The position numbers and the translations under genes are program-made. The notes below the pieces were generated by a model. It ran no database searches and was not told the DNA's origin. It saw nothing but the letters and a program-made list of their open reading frames with translations. Shown here piece by piece: positions 34,696 to 42,468 of a DNA stretch of 64,000 nucleotides; the stretch's first letter is position 1; the number at the start of each line of letters is the position of its first letter. This DNA comes from Gemmatimonadota bacterium (GTDB lineage Bacteria > Gemmatimonadota > Gemmatimonadetes > Gemmatimonadales > Gemmatimonadaceae): assembly GCA_020161135.1 (NCBI GenBank), contig JAIUOB010000005.1:310001-374000 (forward strand). Direction: 5' to 3'.

Positions 34696-35570
34696 CCGGC
34701 ATCGCAGGCGCCCTGGCACAGCAACGCGCACGCTCAACCCGCCTTCTCGCCGACGCCACGAGCGTGGCGTCGGCGCACGCGCAACTCGCGCACGCGCAGC
34801 TCGCGCACGCGCAGCTCGCGCACGCGCAGCTCGCGCACGCGCAGCTCGCGCACGCGCAGCTCGCGCACGCGCACGACATGCGCGATGCGGCGACGGTGTC
34901 GGTCGACGCGCGACCCGCGCTCCCCGTCGTGCTGCTGCCGGCGAACACGCGTCCCGTGGTCCCGCTACCCGACGACGCGCGCTCGGCGTTCCTGAGCCAC
35001 CTGGCGTCCTTGGTCGAGTCGGACGACACGCATCAACGAGGTGACCACCGTTCGTCGCCGACCGCGTCAGCGTCGCACGCGCCCGAAGGTGCAGCGTCCG
35101 ACGCGGTACCGGTCGGGGGGTTGTCGTCGGCCATGGTCGCCGCCTCGTGCGCGACCTGTCGTGGCGCCTGCTGCACGGCGGGTGGCACGCATGCCTTTCT
35201 GCGGGCCGATGCGCTGAGCGGGCTGCAGGCGGTCCGCGCGGGCGTGGCGGCCGATGACGCATCGCGCCTGCTGGCGCTGTACGCCGGCTACCTACCCGAA
35301 CGCCACTATCAGGACTCGTGTGTGTTTCACGCCGAGCAGGGGTGTGCGCTGCCGGGTGCGCTCCGCTCGGACTTGTGCAACCGGCACCTCTGCGGCGAAC
35401 TCGGACAACTGCGCCGCGCACTCGACGAGTCGGGCGGGCGCGCGGCCTACGTCGCGGCCGCGACTCGCACGGAGTTGCAGCGCGTCGTACTGCTTGTCGG
35501 TGACGAGGACGGAGGATGTGAGAGAGTGGAGATCGCGGGGGCGGAGGGGGAGGACCTGCGAACTGCGTGA
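34692..35570 (+). CDS. YkgJ-like Cys-rich protein with an AHAQL repeat
   Basis: A 292-residue protein of unknown function. Residues 28-57 are six exact AHAQL repeats and a seventh degenerate one (AHAHD), probably a helical or flexible spacer. After a low-complexity linker, residues from about 150 carry the pattern CATCRGACC, then CVFHAEQGC and CNRHLC, typical of YkgJ-type zinc- or iron-chelating (CxxCxxxCC) proteins. It overlaps the flavin oxidase gene by 4 nt, so the two are probably translated together; metal binding by this protein is inferred from the cysteine pattern only. Confidence 0.8.
   Translation: MTGIAGALAQQRARSTRLLADATSVASAHAQLAHAQLAHAQLAHAQLAHAQLAHAQLAHAHDMRDAATVSVDARPALPVVLLPANTRPVVPLPDDARSAFLSHLASLVESDDTHQRGDHRSSPTASASHAPEGAASDAVPVGGLSSAMVAASCATCRGACCTAGGTHAFLRADALSGLQAVRAGVAADDASRLLALYAGYLPERHYQDSCVFHAEQGCALPGALRSDLCNRHLCGELGQLRRALDESGGRAAYVAAATRTELQRVVLLVGDEDGGCERVEIAGAEGEDLRTA
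34773..34874 (+). repeat. 15-bp tandem repeat, six perfect-length units plus a partial
   Basis: The unit GCGCACGCGCAGCTC repeats every 15 bp from 34773 to 34862, with a 12-base remnant to 34874; only the first unit differs (CAA for CAG). Near-identity of units implies recent expansion. The length is a multiple of three, so copy-number changes keep the frame of the host gene. Confidence 0.95.
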
Positions 35571-35671
35571 GCCTGACGGCGGGAGCGGGACGGCCACGAA
35601 CGGCGTGAGCCTGTACGGCGGGAGCGGCGTGGGGCGACAGGCTGCACGGCGTACGCGGGTGGGGCGACAGG
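35565..35671. repeat. Degenerate duplicated segments after the YkgJ-like gene
   Basis: GCGTGAGCCTG-ACGGCGGGAGCGG occurs at 35565-35589 and again, with one extra base, at 35603-35628; GTGGGGCGACAGG occurs at 35629-35641 and 35659-35671. The 152-bp gap 35571-35722 is made almost wholly of these copies and shows no gene or clear terminator. Confidence 0.6.
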
Positions 35672-35722
35672 CGCAGGGCGTGCGCGGTCGAGGGACGGGT
35701 GGGACGGGTGGCGCAGGGCGAT

Positions 35723-36370
35723 TTACCGTGGCGCCGACACCCTGCGCCCGCGCGCGGTGGACGCACCGCGAATGAGTCGACCGCGATCGTCGAGCAGCGT
35801 CAGGAAGCTCTCGATGCGGCGCACGTAGTCGAGGGTCTCCCGGTGCCGCCATCGCGGCACGGTGGGCGCGATCGACTCGATGTTGCGCCACTGCCGCGCG
35901 TCGAGGCGCGCCTCACGGGCCTGGCGCTGGGCCGCCAGCAGCGTGCCGCGCCCCGCGTTGTAGCTCGCCATGGTGAAGGGCCATCGGTCGTCGTGCACCG
36001 AGTCGCGTTCCCACCGCACCCACAACTGGCGGTCGTAGGCCACGCCGGCGGCGATGTTCGACCGTGCGTCGTCGACGCGCGTCAGCTCGGTGTTGCGCGA
36101 CGCGACCTCGCGGAAGGTGGTCGGCATGAGCTGCATGATGCCTTGCGCGCCCACCGGACTGCGGGCCTGCGGATCGAGGTTGCTCTCGGCCATGCCCTGC
36201 GCCTTGAACAGCCGCCAGTCGAAGGCGGGGCCGAACTGCCGCTTGGACGCGCGGCGGAAGTCGTCATCGTAGCGGTCGGCCGGCAGGCGCGGCTGCGCGG
36301 TCACCGCTGGCGGCTGCCACGCCAGCACGAGCAGGCTCGCGAGCACAGCGAGCGGGAGGCGACAGCGCAT
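35723..36370 (-). CDS. Periplasmic lytic transglycosylase (SLT domain)
   Basis: Cleaves the glycan strand of peptidoglycan with formation of 1,6-anhydromuramic ends. The 215-residue protein has a signal peptide (about 1-26, cut after VTA), then a goose-lysozyme-like SLT domain: catalytic Glu62 in GMAESNLDPQA, GAQGIMQLMP (74-83) and ASYNAGRG. Start at the ATG at 36370; a GTG two codons earlier is possible. It is 13 nt after a DUF350 gene on the same strand. Confidence 0.9.
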   Translation of the reverse strand: MRCRLPLAVLASLLVLAWQPPAVTAQPRLPADRYDDDFRRASKRQFGPAFDWRLFKAQGMAESNLDPQARSPVGAQGIMQLMPTTFREVASRNTELTRVDDARSNIAAGVAYDRQLWVRWERDSVHDDRWPFTMASYNAGRGTLLAAQRQAREARLDARQWRNIESIAPTVPRWRHRETLDYVRRIESFLTLLDDRGRLIRGASTARGRRVSAPR

Positions 36371-36383
36371 GCGCACGCGACCG

Positions 36384-36587
36384 TCAGTTGAGTGCGCCGC
36401 TGATCACGATCGCCACGGCGATGAAGATGGCCGAGACGAAGAGCCCTACCGCGATGTTCCCCTTGCGCAGTTCCTCGGCGAAATCGACCTGTGGGGTGAG
36501 CCGGTCGATCACGCGGTAGGCAATGAACATCAGGACTACGCCCAGCACGGCGTAGAGCAGATTCAGACCGACGATCGACCACTGCAT
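36384..36587 (-). CDS. DUF350 family small membrane protein
   Basis: A 67-residue inner-membrane protein with two helices (about 5-24 and 45-65) separated by the conserved RVIDRLTPQVDFAEELRKGNIAVGLF segment characteristic of DUF350. The family function is not established. It lies between the DUF5995 and lytic transglycosylase genes on the same strand with gaps of 32 and 13 nt, consistent with one transcript. Confidence 0.85.
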   Translation of the reverse strand: MQWSIVGLNLLYAVLGVVLMFIAYRVIDRLTPQVDFAEELRKGNIAVGLFVSAIFIAVAIVISGALN

Positions 36588-36619
36588 GGCGCGGAGGGGT
36601 GAAGGGGATGACGTGACCG

Positions 36620-37441
36620 CTACACGTCCCGCAGGCGCGAACCGATCCGCAGGACGTGGTCGATGCGTTCGAGCAGGCGCTTGGACCGATCGATGACGGG
36701 CGCGTGCACCGGCGGCGTGAGCGTGAGCTGCGCCACGACGGCCGCCTGCTCATCGAGTGCGGTGCGCAGCAGCGCTTCGGTGGGGCGGCCCCGCGTGGCA
36801 TCGAGGGCCACGGCCATCGCCCACGCGTGATCGCGCGCCTTGGGAATGCTGAAGGTGGTCACGTCGTCGTCGAGCGTGCCGGCGGCGGCATCGAGTCGCG
36901 TGAGCAGGGGTGCCCACAACGCCGACACCTGGGCCTTGAGCGCCGGCGTGGCGCGTTCGAGCACGGCATTCACCGCGGTATGGTCGGCGTAGCGCGTGGC
37001 GCGGTCGGTGTCGATGCCGGCCACCAGCAGCGCCAGCGCGAGATCGTGGTTGATGTGCGCGTTCACGCCGAGGATGAGGTGCTGGATGACCCACCCCCGG
37101 CCGGCCCGTGCGGCGTCGAACGCGATGCGCCAGGCCTTCGGCACCTTGGCGCGGTCGCCCGCGGCGTCAGCCGCCAGCGCGTCGCGATACAGCGTGCCGA
37201 ACGCGACGAGATACCGGCTTACCCAGGCGGAGTCGCGGAATCCCTGCGCCGCGATCTGCGCCTCGACCGCCTCGGTGATGGTGCGATAAGCGGTGAGGAA
37301 CACCCCGCGACGGTCGCGGGTGCGCAGGAAGTGCTGTTCGAGGGCGCCGAGCCCTGCGCGCACGTCCGCGGGGGTGCGGAAGGGGGCCGGAATGGTGAGC
37401 ACGTGTGGAGAGTGTGGGGTCAGCGCCGTAGTCTCCCTCAT
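36620..37441 (-). CDS. DUF5995 family protein
   Basis: A 273-residue, probably cytoplasmic, helical protein recognised by the family-typical motif QHLILGVNAHINHDLALALLVAGI (about 115-138), whose two histidines could bind metal. Function unknown. The start is uncertain: the ATG at 37441 lies at the very end of the tRNA-Leu gene, sharing one base with it; a GTG at 37402 would give a protein 13 residues shorter and lies clear of the tRNA. Neither has a ribosome-binding site. Confidence 0.8.
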   Translation of the reverse strand: MRETTALTPHSPHVLTIPAPFRTPADVRAGLGALEQHFLRTRDRRGVFLTAYRTITEAVEAQIAAQGFRDSAWVSRYLVAFGTLYRDALAADAAGDRAKVPKAWRIAFDAARAGRGWVIQHLILGVNAHINHDLALALLVAGIDTDRATRYADHTAVNAVLERATPALKAQVSALWAPLLTRLDAAAGTLDDDVTTFSIPKARDHAWAMAVALDATRGRPTEALLRTALDEQAAVVAQLTLTPPVHAPVIDRSKRLLERIDHVLRIGSRLRDV

Positions 37442-37522
37442 GCGAACGCCCGGACTCGAACCGGGATGGGTCGCCCCGCCAGCTCCTAAGGCTGGTGCGT
37501 CTACCAATTTCGCCACGTCCGC
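37441..37522 (-). tRNA. tRNA-Leu, anticodon UAG
   Basis: The minus strand reads GCGGACG (acceptor 5' arm), the leucine-type D-arm GTGGCGAAATTGGTAGACGC, anticodon stem CCAGC/GCTGG with loop CTTAGGA (anticodon TAG), an extra arm GGG-GCGA-CCC, T-arm CCCGG TTCGAGT CCGGG, and CGTTCGC closing the acceptor with one G-U pair, discriminator A. CCA is not encoded. The long variable arm and D-loop confirm a class II leucine tRNA. Confidence 0.97.
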
Positions 37523-37550
37523 GCGACGTGCCGTGGGCACGTCAGCGGCC

Positions 37551-37556
37551 AATATA
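37551..37556 (-). promoter_or_regulatory. Candidate -10 element of the tRNA-Leu promoter
   Basis: TATATT on the minus strand lies 29 nt before the tRNA 5' end. No good -35 is seen 16-18 nt upstream, so this is tentative. The rest of the 159-bp gap up to the next gene holds a perfect 14-bp palindrome CCTCGGCGCCGAGG (37637-37650), possibly an operator for the plus-strand gene. Confidence 0.35.
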
Positions 37557-37681
37557 GCCGGTCCCGAACGCCCCATGTGACGCAGATCGCCGAAACCGCG
37601 ACTCCGTGCGCAACGTGCGGGGTAGGGAAGGACAGCCCTCGGCGCCGAGGCCGGGCGCTGGGTCCCCAACCAGGAGACGGC

Positions 37682-38305
37682 ATGCCACACGCTCGCACGA
37701 TGTCCCGCCCACACACCCTCGCCCTGCCGGCGCTGTTCGCCCTCGCCCTCGCCGCCGTGCCGGTGTTCACCGCGCGCGCGCAGAGGGCCACCGCCGGCAG
37801 CACCTCCGGCGTCTTCTTCGGTCTGCAGTACACCGGCACGTCGGTGAGCGTGAAGTCGGCGGCCGAGAACCTCGAGTTCGGCAGCGGCTTCGGCCTGCAC
37901 GTGGGCGTGGGGCTCACCGAGAACGTGTCGGTGCTCGCGAACTTCGATCGCGGCGTGCTCACGCGCCGCTTCGACGACAGCGACGTGACGATCTCGCAGT
38001 ACGACGCACTGCTGCGTGCGTACCTGGTTCCGGGGCCCACGTCGCCGGTGCGCGTCTTCGCCACGGGCGGCGTGACGGGACGCGCCGCCACCGGCAGCAC
38101 GGACTTCAAGGGCGTCGCGCCCACCGCCGGCGCCGGCGTGCACCTCGGCCTCTCGCCAAACATCGCCCTGACCGGCAGTGCGCTCTGGACCTTCGGCAAC
38201 CTGACGCGCCTCAGCACCATCACGGGCGGCAACACGACGCGCCAGGACTTCAAGTCCACCGGCACCCGCATCCAGGTGGGCGCCTCGCTCTACCTGTTCA
38301 AATAG
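37682..38305 (+). CDS. Small outer-membrane beta-barrel protein
   Basis: A 207-residue exported protein. Signal peptide about 1-34 (LALPALFALALAAVPVFTARA, cut before Q), then alternating hydrophobic/polar strands (GVFFGLQYTGTSVSV, FGLHVGVGLTENVSVLANF) ending in a C-terminal aromatic strand IQVGASLYLFK, as in OmpW/OmpA-like barrels of about eight strands. AGGAG stands 5 nt before the ATG at 37682. A later Met (37700) is less well supported. Its role is not apparent. Confidence 0.82.
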   Translation: MPHARTMSRPHTLALPALFALALAAVPVFTARAQRATAGSTSGVFFGLQYTGTSVSVKSAAENLEFGSGFGLHVGVGLTENVSVLANFDRGVLTRRFDDSDVTISQYDALLRAYLVPGPTSPVRVFATGGVTGRAATGSTDFKGVAPTAGAGVHLGLSPNIALTGSALWTFGNLTRLSTITGGNTTRQDFKSTGTRIQVGASLYLFK

Positions 38306-38333
38306 CGCTCACACAGCGCTCATCTGGCGCTCA
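38305..38333. repeat. GCGCTCA three times at an exact 11-bp period
   Basis: GCGCTCA starts at 38305, 38316 and 38327, one helical turn apart, in the 44-bp gap between the convergent barrel-protein and decarboxylase genes. No hairpin terminator is evident here. Confidence 0.6.
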
Positions 38334-38349
38334 CGACGAACGCCTGACG

Positions 38350-39792
38350 TCACCTCGCGGCGGCTGATGCCTCTTCCTCACAGAAGCGCGTCAGCCGCCG
38401 CAGCGTTTCGTGGATCTCCTCCACGGTCGCCGCGGGGTGAATCGGGCACAGCCGGAACGCCGGGCGCCCCTTGAGCATCGTGCTCATGACGGTCGCATAC
38501 CCGTCGGTGCGCATGCGGTCGGCCACGCGCGCGGTGAGCGCATCCACGGCGGCCGCATCGTCGCCGCGCCAGCGGAAGCACGCGATGCCCAGCACCGACG
38601 GCGCAATAACATCCCAGCGCCCGTCGGCACGCACCCACGCCTCGGCCGCGTCGGCCAGGTCGAAGCCCACCTGAATCGCACGACGGAACTCGGCCAACCC
38701 GAACGCCTTGAGCGAGAGCCACAGCTTGAGTGCCTTGAAGCTGCGCGTGAGCTGGATGCCACGCTCAAAGAAGTTCACGTCGTCGGTGATGTGGCGCGAG
38801 ACGTCGGCCAGATAGTCCGCACGGTCGTCCTCCTCGACACGAAAGGCGTGCTTGAGCAGCCGCGCGTCGCGTACCAGTAGGCATCCCAGTTCGAACGGCT
38901 GGAAGAGCCACTTGTGCGGGTCGAGCGTGATGCTGTCCGCGCGCGCGAGTCCGTCGAGTGCCGCTGCGCCCCGGGGATGCAGCACGCTCGCCGCACCATA
39001 GGCGCCATCGACATGCAGCCACAGCCCTTCGCGCGCGCACAGGTCGGCCAGGGCGTGCAGCGGGTCGACCGCCCCCGTGTTCGTGGTGCCCGCATTCGCC
39101 ACCACGCAGAACGGGCGACGCCCGGCCGTACGATCGGCGGCGATGGCGGTCTCGAGGGCGTGCACGTCGAGCCGGAACGCGTCGTCGCTCGCCACCGCGT
39201 GGCGCTGGTCGCGCGAAAAGCCGAGCACGCGCAGCCCCTTCCACATCGACGAGTGGGTCTGGTCGCTCGCGTACACCACCGCGCGCGGGTCGTGTCCGCC
39301 CAGCCGCGCCTCCCGCGCCGTCACGATGGCCGACAGGTTCGCCATCGAGCCACCGCTCACGAAGATGCCGCCCGCGTCCGCCGGTAGCCCGCACGCCTGC
39401 TGCAGCCAGTCGAGCACCGATAGTTCGAGCTGCGACGCCGCACTCGAGGCGAGCCAGTGACCCGAGAAGACATTGTGCCCGGCCATGAGAAAGTCGCCCA
39501 CCGCACTCACGAAGTTCGAGGGGCTGGGTACGAAGGCGTAGAAGCGCGGATGGTCGGCCTTGAACGTGTTGGGAAACACCTCGCGCTCGAGCAGGTCGAG
39601 CAGCTCGCTCACGGGCGTCGGCGTCTCGGGCGGCGGCGAATCGAGTCGCGCGCGGGCCTCGCTGCGCGTGATGGATTGCGTGGCATGCAGGTCGCGAATG
39701 CGTTCGGCGTGATCGATGACCATGCCGAGGGCGCGTTCGCCGAGCGCCTGCATCTCGGCGCGCGAGAGCTGGAGGGGAGGGAGAGCGGACAT
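38350..39792 (-). CDS. PLP-dependent amino acid decarboxylase (group II)
   Basis: Cytoplasmic decarboxylase of the aromatic-L-amino-acid/glutamate/diaminobutyrate decarboxylase group, 480 residues. The PLP Schiff-base lysine is Lys294 in DPHKWLFQP; His180 (SDQTHSS) would stack on the ring, and Asp262 in HVDGAYG pairs with the pyridine nitrogen. FVSGGSMANL (144-153) binds the phosphate. The family includes aromatic and acidic amino acid specificities, and no single residue here settles the substrate. Divergent from the PAP2 gene. Confidence 0.9.
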   Translation of the reverse strand: MSALPPLQLSRAEMQALGERALGMVIDHAERIRDLHATQSITRSEARARLDSPPPETPTPVSELLDLLEREVFPNTFKADHPRFYAFVPSPSNFVSAVGDFLMAGHNVFSGHWLASSAASQLELSVLDWLQQACGLPADAGGIFVSGGSMANLSAIVTAREARLGGHDPRAVVYASDQTHSSMWKGLRVLGFSRDQRHAVASDDAFRLDVHALETAIAADRTAGRRPFCVVANAGTTNTGAVDPLHALADLCAREGLWLHVDGAYGAASVLHPRGAAALDGLARADSITLDPHKWLFQPFELGCLLVRDARLLKHAFRVEEDDRADYLADVSRHITDDVNFFERGIQLTRSFKALKLWLSLKAFGLAEFRRAIQVGFDLADAAEAWVRADGRWDVIAPSVLGIACFRWRGDDAAAVDALTARVADRMRTDGYATVMSTMLKGRPAFRLCPIHPAATVEEIHETLRRLTRFCEEEASAAAR

Positions 39793-39804
39793 GGCGGGAA
39801 TCTA

Positions 39805-39831
39805 GGTGACGGCACATCGCCCAGCGTCACC
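39805..39831. promoter_or_regulatory. Inverted repeat GGTGACG-N13-CGTCACC
   Basis: Seven-base arms at 39805-39811 and 39825-39831 are perfect complements, 13 bp upstream of the decarboxylase start and 78 bp before the PAP2 start, in a 116-bp divergent gap. Arm length and spacing suit a dimeric regulator site; no promoter hexamers were recognised. Confidence 0.4.
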
Positions 39832-39908
39832 ACACCGACACGTCGCCGTGACACGGGCGTGGCGGGAGGGTCGTCGGGCCGTCATCAGGCGCCGGCATTG
39901 TCCGCCCC

Positions 39909-40421
39909 ATGACGACCTGGCTGCGACATCTCGACGCGCGCGATCGCGCGCTGCTGGTGCGGGTGAGCCTCGGCCCCGACTGCGCGGCCGTGTCGCGCGG
40001 CTTCTGGCACCTCGTCACTCACCTCGGCGGCGCCCGCGGCTCGATTGGCCTGTGCCTGCTGGCGCTGCTCATCCCCGGGGTGACCATCGCCATCGCGTGG
40101 CGCACGCTGCTGCTGTTGGGCATCTCGCACGCGGCGGTGCAGGTGGTGAAGCGCCTCGTCGGTCGGCCACGGCCGCCGCAGCTGCACGGAGTCGCACTCA
40201 TCGACATCCCCGATCGCTTCTCGTTCCCCAGCGGGCACGCCTGCGCGGCGATGGCGGTCGCCGTCGGCTTCAGCGCTGCGTTCCCGGCACTCTCGTTGCC
40301 GCTGCTCGCGCTGGCGTGGATCGTGGGCGTCTCGCGCGTGGTGCTGGGCGTGCACTACCCCGGCGATGTGCTCGTGGGGCAGGCCATCGCGCTGCTCACC
40401 GCCGCGCCGCTGCTCGCGTGA
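39909..40421 (+). CDS. PAP2-family membrane phosphatase
   Basis: A 170-residue protein with about five membrane helices and the three PAP2 motifs: KRLVGRPRP (80-88), FPSGH (105-109) and SRVVLGVHYPGD (141-152), with the histidine acting as nucleophile. Such enzymes dephosphorylate lipid phosphates (phosphatidate, undecaprenyl diphosphate). It starts a four-gene operon with two glycosyltransferases; its stop overlaps the next start (GTGA). Confidence 0.92.
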   Translation: MTTWLRHLDARDRALLVRVSLGPDCAAVSRGFWHLVTHLGGARGSIGLCLLALLIPGVTIAIAWRTLLLLGISHAAVQVVKRLVGRPRPPQLHGVALIDIPDRFSFPSGHACAAMAVAVGFSAAFPALSLPLLALAWIVGVSRVVLGVHYPGDVLVGQAIALLTAAPLLA

Positions 40422-41668
40422 GGCGCGCAAACGTCCGCGGACCCGGCCCGGCGTCGCCACCGACATCGCCAACGACACCCATCCGGCCGACGCTGTCGTC
40501 GTCGCTCCCCGATGTGCTCCCGGCGTTGCTGCGTCCGCAGGCCGGGCTGAGTGTGCTGGACGTGACCGAGTGGTACGGCGAAACGAGCGGTGGCATTCGC
40601 ACCTACCTGGACGCGAAGGCGCAGTTCGTCACCGAGCGCAGCGGCCTGCGCCACACCATGGTGGTGCCCGGCGCGCAGGATGCCATCGTCGATGGCGACG
40701 GCGCGCGCCAGTATCGCCTGCGCGGGCCCCGCATTCCGCGGCATCGCCCGTATCGCTTCATGCTCGCGCCACGGTCGCTGGCGCGCATCGTGCGGCATGA
40801 GCGCCCCGACGTGATCGAAGTGGGCAGCCCGTTCATCGTGCCGTGGCTGGTGTCGCGAACGGCGGAGCAGGAGGGCATCGCCACGGTCGCATACTATCAC
40901 ACCAGCGTGCCGGGACTCTTCGCACGGCGCGGGCTGCGCTCGGCGGCGCTGCGCTATGTGCACGAACTGTACAGCCGCTTCGCCCTCACGCTCGTGGGGT
41001 CACAGGCCGCCGCGCGCGATCTGGCGGCAGCGGGGGTGGAACGGGTCGCGCATGTGCCACTCGGCGTCGATGTCGAGCACTTCCACCCGGCGCGCCGGGC
41101 CGGCGCGGCCGACGTGCGCGCACGATGGGGGCTTCCCGACGCGCCGCTGGTGGGTTTTCTCGGACGGTTCGCGCGCGAGAAGGCGCTCGACGTCCTGCTC
41201 GCGGCGGGGCCCGCCATTGCGCGGGCGACTGGTGCGCGACTCGTCCTCGTGGGAGCCGGACCGCTCGAACCGTGGCTGCGCGCCCATCCGCATGCGGCGC
41301 ACGCGACGATCCTGCCGTTCGTGACGGATCGGGCGCAGGTGGCCGACCTGCTGGCGACACTCGACCTCGTGGTTGCGCCCGGGCCGCTCGAGACGTTCGG
41401 GCTGGCGGCACTCGAGGCGATCGCGGCCGGCACGCCGATACTGGGGGCCGACTGCGGTGGCGTGGCCGAACTGGTGGCGAAGAGTGGGGCGGGGGCCACC
41501 TTCCCGGTGGGGAACGCCGGCGGACTCGCCGACGCCGCCATCGCCCTGCTGCGCGCCGATCGCGGCGCGCTGGGCGCGGCCGGGCGCGCGTACGCGCTCG
41601 CGCACCACGCCTGGCCGGCAGTGTTCGCGCGGCTGTTCGACCTGTATCGCAGCGTGCAGCGCGCATGA
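40418..41668 (+). CDS. GT4-type glycosyltransferase (first of two)
   Basis: Retaining GT-B glycosyltransferase, 416 residues. N-terminal acceptor domain with DVTEWYGETSGGIRTYL; C-terminal nucleotide-sugar domain with GRFAREKALDVLL, and the GT4 E-x7-E element in PLETFGLAALEAIAAGTPI. I place the start at the GTG at 40418, overlapping the PAP2 stop; the first 25 residues are Pro-rich and dispensable-looking, so a downstream GTG is possible. Likely acts on a lipid or lipid-linked acceptor at the inner membrane; donor and acceptor unknown. Confidence 0.88.
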   Translation: MRRANVRGPGPASPPTSPTTPIRPTLSSSLPDVLPALLRPQAGLSVLDVTEWYGETSGGIRTYLDAKAQFVTERSGLRHTMVVPGAQDAIVDGDGARQYRLRGPRIPRHRPYRFMLAPRSLARIVRHERPDVIEVGSPFIVPWLVSRTAEQEGIATVAYYHTSVPGLFARRGLRSAALRYVHELYSRFALTLVGSQAAARDLAAAGVERVAHVPLGVDVEHFHPARRAGAADVRARWGLPDAPLVGFLGRFAREKALDVLLAAGPAIARATGARLVLVGAGPLEPWLRAHPHAAHATILPFVTDRAQVADLLATLDLVVAPGPLETFGLAALEAIAAGTPILGADCGGVAELVAKSGAGATFPVGNAGGLADAAIALLRADRGALGAAGRAYALAHHAWPAVFARLFDLYRSVQRA

Positions 41669-42468
41669 GCCGAGTCGACGGCCGTCTGGTCGCGTCCATC
41701 CACGACGTCACGCCGGCGCACGAGGCCGCGGTGCGTCAACTGTGGAACGACCTGCGCCTGCGGGGCGTGACGCCGGCGCTCTTCGTCGTCCCCAACTGGC
41801 ACGGCGCGTGGCCACTCGCGCGGCATTCACGCTTCGTGGCGTGGCTGCAGCGGTGTGCAGCGGACGGCGCCGAGCTGTTCCTGCACGGAGAGCGACACGA
41901 TGAGGTGGGGCTCGCGCGCGGGCTGGCCGACCAACTGCGTGCGGTCGGTCGCACTGCGGCGGAGGGAGAGTTCCTGGCGCTCGATGCGTGGCAGGCGCGC
42001 GAGCGCATCGAACGGGGCGTGCAACTGCTCGCGAGCCTCGACCTCCCGCCGATCGGCTTCGTCCCGCCGGCGTGGCTCGCCCGTCCGGCGACACATGGGG
42101 TGGTGCGTGACGTGGGTTTGACGCTCAGCGAGGATGTTCGACGCGTCTACATACATGAGCCCGGATCCCCAAGCCGCGCCGTCGCGGCACCCACCCTGCG
42201 CTGGAGCGGTCGCTCCGACTGGCGCGCCCGTACGTCACGCGCCGTCGGGCGCGTCCGCTGGCGCCTCATGCACGCGCGCCCGGTCGTGCGCATGGCGCTG
42301 CACCCGCAGGACCTCGCGCACGACGTCACGCGCGCGGCGGTTCGCGATGCCATCGAGCGCTGGCCGAGCGAACGGCGCCCGTGCGGCTACCGCGACCTCG
42401 CGTACGCCCCAGCCCTTCCCGCAGGCGGTGATGTCGTGAGACATCGCGCACGACTGGAGTCCGCATGA
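41665..42468 (+). CDS. DUF2334 / polysaccharide deacetylase-like protein
   Basis: A 267-residue protein related to the NodB-type deacetylase fold: SIHDVTPAHE (11-20) holds the metal-binding Asp region, VVPNWHG follows, and ELFLHGERHDEVG gives the second histidine block. No signal peptide is visible, so action on a cytoplasmic or membrane-associated sugar intermediate is inferred. It is locked between two glycosyltransferase genes by ATGA overlaps on both sides. Confidence 0.85.
   Translation: MSRVDGRLVASIHDVTPAHEAAVRQLWNDLRLRGVTPALFVVPNWHGAWPLARHSRFVAWLQRCAADGAELFLHGERHDEVGLARGLADQLRAVGRTAAEGEFLALDAWQARERIERGVQLLASLDLPPIGFVPPAWLARPATHGVVRDVGLTLSEDVRRVYIHEPGSPSRAVAAPTLRWSGRSDWRARTSRAVGRVRWRLMHARPVVRMALHPQDLAHDVTRAAVRDAIERWPSERRPCGYRDLAYAPALPAGGDVVRHRARLESA

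Noticed and set aside
34773-34874. CRISPR array
   Set aside because: Unit is 15 bp with no spacers; it is an in-frame coding tandem repeat, and no cas genes are present in the window.
36620-38143. A longer reading of the DUF5995 gene extending through the tRNA-Leu
   Set aside because: The extension would translate across the tRNA and the oppositely oriented barrel-protein gene, and has no family character before residue 1 of the chosen start.
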